Under the pieces are notes generated by a model. It did no database searches and was not told the DNA's origin. It saw only the letters and a program-made list of their open reading frames with translations. Position numbers and translations under genes: made by a program. A stretch of DNA of 25,091 nt from Peptoniphilaceae bacterium. Lineage in GTDB: Bacteria > Bacillota > Clostridia > Tissierellales > Peptoniphilaceae. The stretch is from positions 1-25,091 of the forward strand of contig JASBZD010000007.1 in the NCBI GenBank assembly GCA_029983595.1, written 5' to 3'. Positions within the stretch are counted from its first letter, which is position 1. Every line of letters starts with the position of its first letter. This document shows, piece by piece, positions 7,903-15,649 of the stretch.

Positions 7903-8737
7903 TAGTTTTGCAAAATGGTTTACAACTTTCGTAAAACCTCCAGTACACCCATTTAATCTAGCTAATGAACAAAAGCTTACCTATGCCGAGTGGCAGTACC
8001 AAAAAGGTGAGCAGACGATAGAATATTATCTAGATTTTTCCACTAAAGATCAGATGTTTAAAGATAAGCTAGTTTTAGATATTGGTTGTGGTGCATCTGG
8101 TAAGAGCTTATACTATGCTAGCCTAGGTGCTAAAAAAGTAACTGGTATAGAGGTAGTAGAGTATTATAAAGAAGAGGCAGAGTCACTTGCTAAAAAGCTA
8201 AAATTAGAAGATAAATTTGAGTTTGTTCATGGTGATGCGGCTAGTATGCCTTTTACCGATTCTAGTTTTGATACTGTAATAATGAATGATGCAATGGAGC
8301 ATGTAGATGATCCTGTGGGCGTTTTAGAAGAGATTAATAGAGTTTTAATACCCGGCGGCAGACTTTATGTTAATTTTCCGCCATATTATCATCCATATGG
8401 AGCTCATTTATCAGATGTTATGGGCACTCCATGGGTGCAGTTATTTTTTAGTGAAAAGACTTTGGCATCAGTATATCGAGATTTAGTAAAAGATTTACCT
8501 GATGGCGACACTAGAATAAATTTTAGAATTGGAAAAGATAAGTCAGGAAATGACTATTTTAAATATATTAATCATATGACTATTAAGAGATTTAATAAAA
8601 TTAAGTTAATTCAACCTATGCAGATAGTCTATGAAAAACACGTACCACTTAGGTCGTATTTTACACCACTTGCTATGCTGCCACTTACTAAGGAGATGTT
8701 TGTTAAGATGGTAGTATGTGTAATGCAAAAAAATTAG
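7895..8737 (+). CDS. Class I SAM-dependent methyltransferase
   Basis: A Rossmann-fold methyltransferase of 280 residues. Motif I VLDIGCG is at residues 60-66, followed by an acidic residue at the end of strand 2 (TGIEV). The later motif FDTVIMNDAMEHVDDP has the pattern of Methyltransf_11-type enzymes, and IPGGRLYVNFPP follows. I chose the ATG at 7895; a GTG at 7886 in the same frame would add three residues. Either start overlaps the glycosyltransferase gene. Placed inside a polymer operon, it may methylate a sugar of the polymer or cap a chain end, but small-molecule substrates such as a quinone cannot be excluded from motifs alone. Confidence 0.82.
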   Translation: MSNSFAKWFTTFVKPPVHPFNLANEQKLTYAEWQYQKGEQTIEYYLDFSTKDQMFKDKLVLDIGCGASGKSLYYASLGAKKVTGIEVVEYYKEEAESLAKKLKLEDKFEFVHGDAASMPFTDSSFDTVIMNDAMEHVDDPVGVLEEINRVLIPGGRLYVNFPPYYHPYGAHLSDVMGTPWVQLFFSEKTLASVYRDLVKDLPDGDTRINFRIGKDKSGNDYFKYINHMTIKRFNKIKLIQPMQIVYEKHVPLRSYFTPLAMLPLTKEMFVKMVVCVMQKN

Positions 8738-8749
8738 CGGAGGATATAA

Positions 8750-9241
8750 ATGAAAGCAATTGATAAAAAAGGAAAACTTTTTGGAGTTATTAATATTATA
8801 GATTTACTTGTACTAATTTTAATAGTTGGACTAGTAATATTTGGTGCAAAAAGATTTACATCAGCTGGTCCTGTAGGTAGCTCCAACCAAGGAGAAGGTT
8901 ATCTAACTTTTGAAATTTCAGATATTAGACAGATCGCTGTCGACACTATGAAAGTTGGAGATCCGGTATATGAGTATGACAAAGGTACTTATATTGGTGA
9001 GATTGTCGATATAAGAGCAGAAGAATATAAACAGCCTATAGAATATCGCGGTAGATATGTTTTAGCGACTATGCCAGAAAAATATAGAGTATATCTTAAG
9101 GTAAAATCTAATATACACCAAGATGATAGGGCATATAGCGTTAATGGCCAAGATTTAGTATTTGGTGTACAATATAGGCTTAAAAATAAGGAGTTTTCAG
9201 CATTTGGTGTCCTTTTAGATATCGATGCACAGAGTGAATAA
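8750..9241 (+). CDS. DUF4330-family membrane-anchored protein
   Basis: A 163-residue protein with one N-terminal membrane segment (about residues 12-33) preceded by KKGKLFGVINIIDLL, the hallmark of the DUF4330 family. The rest is a soluble beta-rich domain expected outside the membrane. The family has no assigned biochemical role but, as far as I recall, often lies in exopolysaccharide or cell-wall polymer clusters of Firmicutes, which agrees with this context. A GCGGAGG ribosome-binding site precedes the ATG. It lies 12 bases after the methyltransferase gene and 14 before the next one. Confidence 0.85.
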   Translation: MKAIDKKGKLFGVINIIDLLVLILIVGLVIFGAKRFTSAGPVGSSNQGEGYLTFEISDIRQIAVDTMKVGDPVYEYDKGTYIGEIVDIRAEEYKQPIEYRGRYVLATMPEKYRVYLKVKSNIHQDDRAYSVNGQDLVFGVQYRLKNKEFSAFGVLLDIDAQSE

Positions 9242-9255
9242 TCACGGGAGTTAAA

Positions 9256-9804
9256 ATGTATAATAGCGTTTTTGTGGGCTTATTAGTGAGATTCTATTAT
9301 GCTCTTAGTAGATATTATGAAAATAGCTTTTTAAAAAAGGTTGTATCAACTATCGGCATATTTTTTAGAAAAAACTATTATAGCTCAAGATTTCTAAAAT
9401 TTAATAAAAACATAAAAGCTTTATTTGTTAACTCTAGATTTTATAGGCTATTTTTAAGAATAGAAAATGGACTTGATAGACTTTTTGCACATTTAAATAA
9501 GATTTTTCATAAGTTAAAAGATGGCTCTAATTTTGATAATTCAGTAGCATTTTATTTAGATAGTTTTGAGAGAACTTTTAGGCTAATATATTATATTTTT
9601 ATAATTATAGGCACTATTATGTGTATTTTTGGTTTATTAAATATTTTTTCGCTAAATCTTAAAATAGGCATTTTAATTATAGCTATTGGGGCAATCGGTA
9701 TTTTAATAAATGGGCATGAGATAGATATCTTAAAAGGATCTAGATTTTTAGGATTCTTTTTAGATTTATTTAAGTTAGATGGCGGTGAATATAGATGGTG
9801 GTAG
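9256..9804 (+). CDS. Unrecognised membrane protein in polymer operon
   Basis: A 182-residue basic protein that I do not recognise. The N-terminal 100 residues are rich in Arg, Lys, Phe and Tyr and look amphipathic, with little hydrophobic continuity. They are followed by two membrane segments at about residues 109-131 and 134-151, then a short tail ending in Tyr-Arg-Trp-Trp. Its last 10 bases overlap the start of the O-antigen-ligase-like gene, so the two are translated together. It could be a partner or a split-off N-terminal part of that polymerase, which in some Firmicutes carries a long extra N-terminus. This is inference from position only. A GGGAG ribosome-binding site supports the start. 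Confidence 0.75.
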   Translation: MYNSVFVGLLVRFYYALSRYYENSFLKKVVSTIGIFFRKNYYSSRFLKFNKNIKALFVNSRFYRLFLRIENGLDRLFAHLNKIFHKLKDGSNFDNSVAFYLDSFERTFRLIYYIFIIIGTIMCIFGLLNIFSLNLKIGILIIAIGAIGILINGHEIDILKGSRFLGFFLDLFKLDGGEYRWW

Positions 9805-11186
9805 ATAAAAAAAATAAATTATTAGCACCAATTTTAATAAGTGTATTTTTAGTTACTATATATCTTTTATTAGGTACTAAGTTTTTACTTGCAGCCCTTA
9901 TAGGAGTAGCTGGTCTATTATTATCTATGAAAGATTTAAGGATTGCTATTTTTTCACTTACATTTATTATGCCATTTATGCCAAACTCGCTGGCTCTCGG
10001 CTCTTATGCGGGAATAGTAATAATCTATTTTTTAAGAAGGATCTTTATAGAAAACTCTGATACTGATCGAAATATATTTTTAGCTTTAATATTTTTATAT
10101 TTTTGTGTAATAGTTATTGGGACTGTCACGTCTGTAGAAATTAAGGGAAGTCTTAGAGATTTTGGTCTACATTTAGTAGGAATTATGTATCTATTTTCTG
10201 TCCTAAACTCAATTAATTCTAAAGAGGATCTTCATAGATATATAGTTACACTTATGATGAGCGTTACACTTGTGGCGTTAATTGGGCTATTACAATTGGT
10301 TATAGGGGTAGATGTAGAGCGTGAGTGGGTAGATAAATCTGCCAACCCAGATTTACAGACTAGAGTATATTCTGTATTTGGTAACCCCAATACTTTAGCT
10401 GAATATCTAGTATTTTTTACTCCAATAGGCGTGGCACTATTCTGGGAAACTAAGGATATTAAAAAGAAGTTTATCTATGGTCTATCAGTAGGAGCGATGC
10501 TTTTAGCTATAGTGCTTACCATGTCTAGAGGTGGCTGGATTGGTATTATGGTAGCTGCAATAGTATTTTGTATTCTAGTAGAGAAGAGGCTTTTACTTCT
10601 TGCGATACCTATTGGCATAGTGATGCTTTTTGTGCTGCCACAGTCAGTAATAAATAGACTTTTATCTATTGGTAATTTTAATGATACATCAAATGCGCAT
10701 AGATTTAATATATGGCAAGTAACCTGGAATTTAATTCGAGATAATAAAATAGCTGGTGTAGGGTTTGGATATATCCCATTTAAAGAGGTCTACGAAACTT
10801 ATAGTACTACACTTAATGCATACCACTCTCATAATATCTATTTACAGACTATAGCTGAACTAGGGCTTTTTGGTTTTATTATATTTATGTCTATGATGGC
10901 TACATTTATTGGCTATACTAAGTCAGTTTTAATAAACCAAAAATTTATGCATACACAAGATAGATATTTTAAATTATTAGGCGCTGGAATTATAGCTGGT
11001 ATGATGGGCGTATTTATGCATGGGTTTGTAGAAAATATATTATATTTACCAAAAGTAATATTTAGTTTCTGGACAATTATTACTATTTCAGTGACTGCAA
11101 TGAAAATTATTAGACTTAATGCACCTAGATATATAAAATCTGATGACCAACTATATAGAATAGAGAAAAAAGGAGCAAAACTATGA
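9795..11186 (+). CDS. O-antigen ligase / polymerase-like membrane protein
   Basis: A polytopic membrane protein of 463 residues with about eleven hydrophobic segments, of the WaaL/Wzy superfamily (Wzy_C domain). Proteins of this group join or polymerise lipid-linked glycans on the outer face of the cytoplasmic membrane. The typical motif SRGGWIG lies after the fifth or sixth segment. A large extracytoplasmic loop holds the segment AYHSHNIYLQTIAELGLFG (about residues 342-360), with the histidines that are conserved in these ligases. It overlaps both neighbours (10 bases upstream, 4 bases with csaB). In this operon it most likely polymerises the secondary cell-wall polymer or attaches it to the wall; the sequence does not decide between ligase and polymerase. 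Confidence 0.88.
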   Translation: MVVDKKNKLLAPILISVFLVTIYLLLGTKFLLAALIGVAGLLLSMKDLRIAIFSLTFIMPFMPNSLALGSYAGIVIIYFLRRIFIENSDTDRNIFLALIFLYFCVIVIGTVTSVEIKGSLRDFGLHLVGIMYLFSVLNSINSKEDLHRYIVTLMMSVTLVALIGLLQLVIGVDVEREWVDKSANPDLQTRVYSVFGNPNTLAEYLVFFTPIGVALFWETKDIKKKFIYGLSVGAMLLAIVLTMSRGGWIGIMVAAIVFCILVEKRLLLLAIPIGIVMLFVLPQSVINRLLSIGNFNDTSNAHRFNIWQVTWNLIRDNKIAGVGFGYIPFKEVYETYSTTLNAYHSHNIYLQTIAELGLFGFIIFMSMMATFIGYTKSVLINQKFMHTQDRYFKLLGAGIIAGMMGVFMHGFVENILYLPKVIFSFWTIITISVTAMKIIRLNAPRYIKSDDQLYRIEKKGAKL

Positions 11187-12277
11187 AAAAACTCCTTTTA
11201 TTAGGATATTTTGGGTTTGATAATTCTGGTGATGATGCGATTTTAAAAGCTATGGTGGATAATCTCCATAAGTTAGATAATAATCTAGAGCTTACAGCGC
11301 TATCTAAAGATCCAGAGAAGACTAGACGAGATTATAATATAAAATCTGAAGATAGATTTTCTTATTCAGCTGTAAAAAGAGAGATAAAAAATACAGATAT
11401 GCTCGTATTTGGTGGGGGATCGCTTTTACAGGATATTACCTCATCTCGCTCGCTTTATTATTATCTATGGGTTATAAAAATGGCTATTAATGAAAAAAAG
11501 CCAGTATTTATATTTGCTAATGGGATCGGCCCAATAAGAAAATCCTTTAATCGAAAACTTACTAAAAGGGTTTTAAATAAAGTAAATTTAATTACACTTA
11601 GAGATCAGACTTCATACAATTTTATAAAATCTATTGGTGTAAACCTATCAAAAGCCAAAGTTACTGCTGACCCAGTATTTTTAATAGAGCCATCTGAAAA
11701 TGGGGCGGAAAATATTTTAAAATCTCAGAATCTAGATCTTGGCAAAAATATAGTAGCTATATCTTTACGTCATTGGAAGGAATCGGAAAATCTAGCAGAA
11801 GAAGTAGCTAAGTTTTGCGATAGATTCATAGATGAGGATTTAGATTTCTTAATTGTGCCAATGCACTATCCATATGATGTGGAGTACTGTGAGAAGGTTC
11901 GTGAAATCTCTAAAAATCCTAGAGTAAGCGTTTTAGATACCCAATATGAAGTAGCTGATATTATCTCTTTATTAAAAAGATGTAAGTTAGTAATAGCAAT
12001 GAGACTTCACGCACTTATTTATGCCGCTAAGGCCAACGTGCCGATAATAAGCCTAATATATGACCCAAAAGTATCAGGTCTATCTAAAGATCTAGGTATT
12101 TTAGAAAATATTAAAGTAGAAGATGTAACTTCAGATAAATTATATAAAGAATATAAAAATCTTACCGAAAATTATGATGAAAGGCTTGAGTCTATAATTC
12201 GCGCTAATAAAATAGAAGAGCAAAAATCGATGGAGACTATAGAGCTTTTAGAGGAGTTAATTTATAAAAATGACTAA
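11183..12277 (+). CDS. csaB: CsaB polysaccharide pyruvyl transferase
   Basis: Transfers a pyruvate ketal from phosphoenolpyruvate to a sugar, typically N-acetylmannosamine, of the secondary cell-wall polymer. In Bacillus anthracis and Paenibacillus this modification is required for SLH-domain proteins to bind the wall. The 364-residue length fits the CsaB subfamily. Signatures are GYFGFDNSGDDAIL at the N-terminus, the loop FGGGSLLQD near residue 77, FANGIGPI, and near the C-terminus MRLHALIYAA followed by IYDPKVSG. The start overlaps the ligase gene by four bases (ATGA), with GGAG upstream. Two SLH proteins about 10 kb downstream are the expected beneficiaries. Confidence 0.95.
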   Translation: MKKLLLLGYFGFDNSGDDAILKAMVDNLHKLDNNLELTALSKDPEKTRRDYNIKSEDRFSYSAVKREIKNTDMLVFGGGSLLQDITSSRSLYYYLWVIKMAINEKKPVFIFANGIGPIRKSFNRKLTKRVLNKVNLITLRDQTSYNFIKSIGVNLSKAKVTADPVFLIEPSENGAENILKSQNLDLGKNIVAISLRHWKESENLAEEVAKFCDRFIDEDLDFLIVPMHYPYDVEYCEKVREISKNPRVSVLDTQYEVADIISLLKRCKLVIAMRLHALIYAAKANVPIISLIYDPKVSGLSKDLGILENIKVEDVTSDKLYKEYKNLTENYDERLESIIRANKIEEQKSMETIELLEELIYKND

Positions 12278-13022
12278 AGAGTATATTAATATCTTTGGAA
12301 TTAATATAGAAAACTTAACTAATGACGAGGCAATGGATATTTTAACTGATGAGCTAAAAACTGATGGACTTTTTACGATTGCTACTCCAAATACCGAGAT
12401 AGTTATGCAGTCTAAAAAAAACTTAGAATATCAAGTATTAGTAAACTCGTTTGATATGGTTGTGCCGGATGGAATAGGGCTTATTTATGCATCAAAAATT
12501 AAAAAATTGCCGCTTAAAGAACGAGTAACGGGGTTTGATTTATCTGTAGGACTATTAGAAAAATCAGCAGATATTCCATTTAATTTATATATTTTAGCTG
12601 GGAAACCTGGAGTTTCAGAAAGAGCTGCTAAAAATATAGAAAATGATTATAGCAGTGTAACTGTTGTAGGAAATAGAAATGGGTATTTTACTCATGATGA
12701 GGAAGATTCTATAATTGATAATATAAATTCTTCTAATCCAGATGTCATTTTTGTAGGACTAGGATTTCCTAAACAAGAAGAGTTTATTAGACGAAACAAA
12801 GACAGAATTAATGCTAAAATTATTATAGGTAATGGTGGGGCGACAGATATATTTGCAGGAGATATAAATCGTGCTCCAGATATTTTTATAAGATTAAATC
12901 TAGAATGGTTTTATAGGCTTTTAAGTGATCCTAAGAGGATTAAAAGACAGATGGCCATTCCGCAGTTTTTATTTAATATTGTTGTAAATAAGGATTCAGT
13001 AAAGAAAGGGGAAAAAAGTTGA
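12270..13022 (+). CDS. tagA: WecG/TagA/CpsF-family glycosyltransferase
   Basis: A GT26-family enzyme of 250 residues. TagA-type enzymes transfer N-acetylmannosamine to undecaprenyl-linked GlcNAc, an early step in wall teichoic acid or secondary polymer synthesis. Visible motifs are ATPNTEIVMQS near residue 40, VVPDGIGLIYASK near residue 65 with the catalytic Asp, GNRNGYF, and GLGFPKQEEFI near residue 170. The C-terminal amphipathic, basic tail is usual for membrane association. Because the polymers bound by SLH proteins usually contain ManNAc, this enzyme next to csaB is a coherent pair. It overlaps csaB by eight bases, and its ribosome-binding site GAGGAG is rather far away at 13 bases. The symbol is by family; the exact acceptor is inferred. 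Confidence 0.88.
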   Translation: MTKEYINIFGINIENLTNDEAMDILTDELKTDGLFTIATPNTEIVMQSKKNLEYQVLVNSFDMVVPDGIGLIYASKIKKLPLKERVTGFDLSVGLLEKSADIPFNLYILAGKPGVSERAAKNIENDYSSVTVVGNRNGYFTHDEEDSIIDNINSSNPDVIFVGLGFPKQEEFIRRNKDRINAKIIIGNGGATDIFAGDINRAPDIFIRLNLEWFYRLLSDPKRIKRQMAIPQFLFNIVVNKDSVKKGEKS

Positions 13023-15004
13023 AAAGAGAAGAGTTATTAGTTAATAGTATTAGATTTTTATCAGCTTATGCGATCGAAAAAGCAAATTCTGGACATCCGG
13101 GACTGCCTCTAGGAGCTGCGCCAATGGCGTATACTTTATGGGGACGCCATCTAAATATCAATCCTAAAGATCCTAATTGGATAAATCGCGACAGATTTAT
13201 TTTATCAGCAGGACATGGAAGTATGCTAAACTACGCGCTTTTACATCTATATGGATTTGACCTAACTATTGATGATATTAAAAATTTTAGACAAATTGAT
13301 TCTAAAACTCCAGGGCATCCAGAATATAGATGGACTGAAGGTATTGAGGCTACTACTGGTCCATTAGGTCAGGGGATTTCTACAGCAGTAGGTATTGCTT
13401 TAGCTGAAGAATATCTGAGAGAAAAATATAATAAAAAAGATCTAAATCTAATCGATCACTATACATATGCTATCTGTGGCGATGGCGATCTTATGGAAGG
13501 TGTAGGATATGAGGCATTATCATTAGCAGGGACTTTAGGTCTTTCAAAACTTATAATTCTATATGATTCTAATAATATAACTATAGATGGTGGCACAGAT
13601 ATCAGCTTTAATGAAGATATTAAAAAACGCTTTAAAGGTTTTGACTTCCAATATCTAGAAGTAGAAGATGGAAATGATATTGATGCTATCGATAAGACTA
13701 TAAAAGAAGCTAAAAAAGATACGAAAAGACCTACACTAATAGAAATCAAAACTATAATCGGTTATGGTGCTAAATCTTTAGAAGGTACATCAAAAGTGCA
13801 TGGCGCTCCACTAGGTGATCAAGGGTTATCTGAGCTTAAAGATTTCTTTAAATGGGATTATGAACCATTTGAAGTGCCAGAAAAAGCTTATGAATTAGCT
13901 AATGAAGAGCTAGATAAAAAGAAAAAAGTTTATGATAAATGGTTAGAGATTGAAAATAAATATAAAGAAGAGTATCCAGAAGAATATAAAAGCTTTATGG
14001 ATGGAATAAATGGTGTCGTTCCAGAAGATTTATATAATGAGGACTTCTTTAAATTTGAAAAAGATTTAGCTACTCGTGAAGCTTCATCTATCTGCCTAAA
14101 TACAATTGCAGAAAAATTAGACTATTTTATTGGTGGTTCAGCCGATTTAGCTTCATCTAATAAGACTGAAATAAAATCCTCTTATTCTTTCTCAAAAGAT
14201 GACAGAACTGGAAAGAATATCCGATATGGTATAAGAGAGTTTGCGATGAGTGCTATAGGAAATGGTATTTTACTTCATGGAGGACTTAAGACTTTTGTTT
14301 CTACTTTCTTAGTATTTTCTGATTATCTAAAAGCTGGAATGAGATTAAGCTCTATTATGGAACTTCCGCTTATTTATGTATTTACTCATGATAGTATAGG
14401 GGTGGGAGAAGATGGACCTACTCACCAACCTATAGAACAGCTTACTATGATGAGAGCACAACCTAACCTAAATATTATTCGCCCATGTGATGCTGTCGAA
14501 ACAGCTTATGCTTGGAAAATAGCAATGGAATCTGATCGCACACCTACTGCTTTTGCGCTATCTCGCCAAACTTTACCAATTCTTGAAGGTTCGGGCGAAG
14601 GATTATTAAGAGGTGGATATATAATTTCTGAAGCTAAAAATAGAGAAAAAATAGATTTAATTTTACTATCTAGCGGATCTGAGGTTCAATTTGCTATATC
14701 AGCTAAAGAAAAATTAGAAGCTGATGGAATCTCTACTAGAGTGGTATCAATGCCATGTATGGAGATTTTTGATAGCCAAGATGATGAGTATAAAGAATCT
14801 GTATTGCCAAAAGATATAAGAAATAGAATCTCTTTAGAGGCCGCATCAGATATCCCTTGGGGTAAATATGTAGGACTAGATGGGGTATCTATAGGTCTAG
14901 ATAGATTTGGTATGAGTGGACCAGCTGATAGCGTATTTGAAAATCTAAATATTGGCGAAGCAGCTATTATAAAAGCAGCTAAAGACATTCTAGATTTAGA
15001 ATAA
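13019..15004 (+). CDS. tkt: Transketolase
   Basis: Thiamine-diphosphate enzyme of the non-oxidative pentose phosphate pathway that moves two-carbon units between sugar phosphates. It has 661 residues, the full-length single-chain form. The N-terminal NSGHPGLPLGAAP and the TPP motif beginning GDGDLMEG (residues 154-161) and running to NNITIDGG are clear. The pyrimidine-binding domain carries HDSIGVGEDGPTHQP near residue 455, with the C-terminal domain from about residue 530. The start is TTG overlapping the tagA-like stop by four bases (TTGA), preceded by AAAGGGG. It is therefore the last gene of the polymer operon rather than a separate unit, which is unusual for a central-metabolism gene. 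I see no clear terminator after it. Confidence 0.95.
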   Translation: MKREELLVNSIRFLSAYAIEKANSGHPGLPLGAAPMAYTLWGRHLNINPKDPNWINRDRFILSAGHGSMLNYALLHLYGFDLTIDDIKNFRQIDSKTPGHPEYRWTEGIEATTGPLGQGISTAVGIALAEEYLREKYNKKDLNLIDHYTYAICGDGDLMEGVGYEALSLAGTLGLSKLIILYDSNNITIDGGTDISFNEDIKKRFKGFDFQYLEVEDGNDIDAIDKTIKEAKKDTKRPTLIEIKTIIGYGAKSLEGTSKVHGAPLGDQGLSELKDFFKWDYEPFEVPEKAYELANEELDKKKKVYDKWLEIENKYKEEYPEEYKSFMDGINGVVPEDLYNEDFFKFEKDLATREASSICLNTIAEKLDYFIGGSADLASSNKTEIKSSYSFSKDDRTGKNIRYGIREFAMSAIGNGILLHGGLKTFVSTFLVFSDYLKAGMRLSSIMELPLIYVFTHDSIGVGEDGPTHQPIEQLTMMRAQPNLNIIRPCDAVETAYAWKIAMESDRTPTAFALSRQTLPILEGSGEGLLRGGYIISEAKNREKIDLILLSSGSEVQFAISAKEKLEADGISTRVVSMPCMEIFDSQDDEYKESVLPKDIRNRISLEAASDIPWGKYVGLDGVSIGLDRFGMSGPADSVFENLNIGEAAIIKAAKDILDLE

Positions 15005-15067
15005 TTATTAAATTTACTTTATAAAAATGTAGTTTTGTAAATGTAATATTAAAGAAATATTAACCCC

Positions 15068-15096
15068 TTGTAAAATTTTATTAAATAGTGTAAAAT
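15068..15096 (+). promoter_or_regulatory. Promoter of the FMN-binding-like lipoprotein
   Basis: TTGTAA, a spacer of exactly 17 bases, and TAAAAT form a good vegetative promoter about 40 bases before the ATG, which has the strong ribosome-binding site AGGAGGG. Confidence 0.7.
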
Positions 15097-15135
15097 GACT
15101 TTATTATTGATAAAACTTTAGGAGGGATTATCGTA

Positions 15136-15591
15136 ATGAAAAAATTAAGAATATTAATGGCTTTAGCTCTATCTTTAGGAGTTTTCACAGCTTGTGGAAA
15201 TAAAGATGCAGCTCCAGCTGAACAACCAACTAACGAACCTGCAGCTACAGAAACTACTGAAACTGCAGAACCAGCAGAAACAGAAACTACTGAACCTGAA
15301 GCTGGTGGAGAAATTGTTGATGGTACTTATGAAGCATCAGCAGTAGCTCCAGCAGGAGAAGTTAGAGTTGAAGTTGTATTAGAAGGTGGAAAAATTACAG
15401 CAGTTAATGTATTAGACCACAAAGAAGATGCAGCTAATGAAGCAGTTAAAGAAGCATTAACTAGCGTTCCAGCTCAAATCGTAGAAAAAAATTCTACAGG
15501 TGGAATTACACCAGTAGAAGGAGCAGAAGATTTATCTAATGCTATCGTAGAAGCTGTAGACACTGCACTTCAAGCTTCAGTTGTTAAATAA
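15136..15591 (+). CDS. Lipoprotein with FMN-binding-like domain
   Basis: A 151-residue predicted lipoprotein. The signal peptide ends at FTAC, with Cys20 as the likely lipidated residue. Residues about 24-57 form a low-complexity Glu/Thr/Ala/Pro linker, as expected for crossing cell-wall material. Residues 60-147 resemble the FMN_bind domain known from NqrC, RnfG and small lipoproteins: DGTYEASA, EGGKITAVNVLDHKED, VPAQIVEKNST and SNAIVEAV. In flavinylated members the motif before the last helix is SGAT with an acceptor Thr. Here it reads VEGAED, with Glu131 at that place, so covalent FMN attachment by ApbE is unlikely. No Rnf, Nqr or apbE gene is nearby. It has its own promoter and terminator and looks well expressed. 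Confidence 0.8.
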   Translation: MKKLRILMALALSLGVFTACGNKDAAPAEQPTNEPAATETTETAEPAETETTEPEAGGEIVDGTYEASAVAPAGEVRVEVVLEGGKITAVNVLDHKEDAANEAVKEALTSVPAQIVEKNSTGGITPVEGAEDLSNAIVEAVDTALQASVVK

Positions 15592-15610
15592 AACTTAATA
15601 ATCAAAAAAT

Positions 15611-15635
15611 GAGTTCGCTTAGGCGGGCTCTTTTT
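15611..15635 (+). terminator. Terminator after the lipoprotein gene
   Basis: GAGTTCGC and GCGGGCTC pair over eight positions (two G-U) around a four-base loop, followed by five T. The end of the T-run touches the rnhA -10 element. Confidence 0.85.
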
Positions 15636-15643
15636 GTTATAAT
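15635..15643 (+). promoter_or_regulatory. Extended -10 promoter of rnhA, predicting a leaderless mRNA
   Basis: TGTTATAAT is an extended -10 element whose last base is seven positions before the A of the rnhA ATG. Transcription would therefore be expected to begin at or within a base or two of the start codon. No Shine-Dalgarno sequence lies between them, only A residues. Confidence 0.55.
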
Positions 15644-15649
15644 AAAAAA

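Noticed and set aside
13459..13749. 96-residue minus-strand reading frame inside transketolase
   Set aside because: Antisense shadow of a strongly conserved gene; no ribosome-binding site and a Ser/Ile-rich composition typical of such shadows. The same applies to 14686-14988.
15005..15060. Hairpin-like ATTTAC...GTAAAT as a terminator after transketolase
   Set aside because: The stem is short and AT-only with a long loop and no T-run; I could not support a terminator there.
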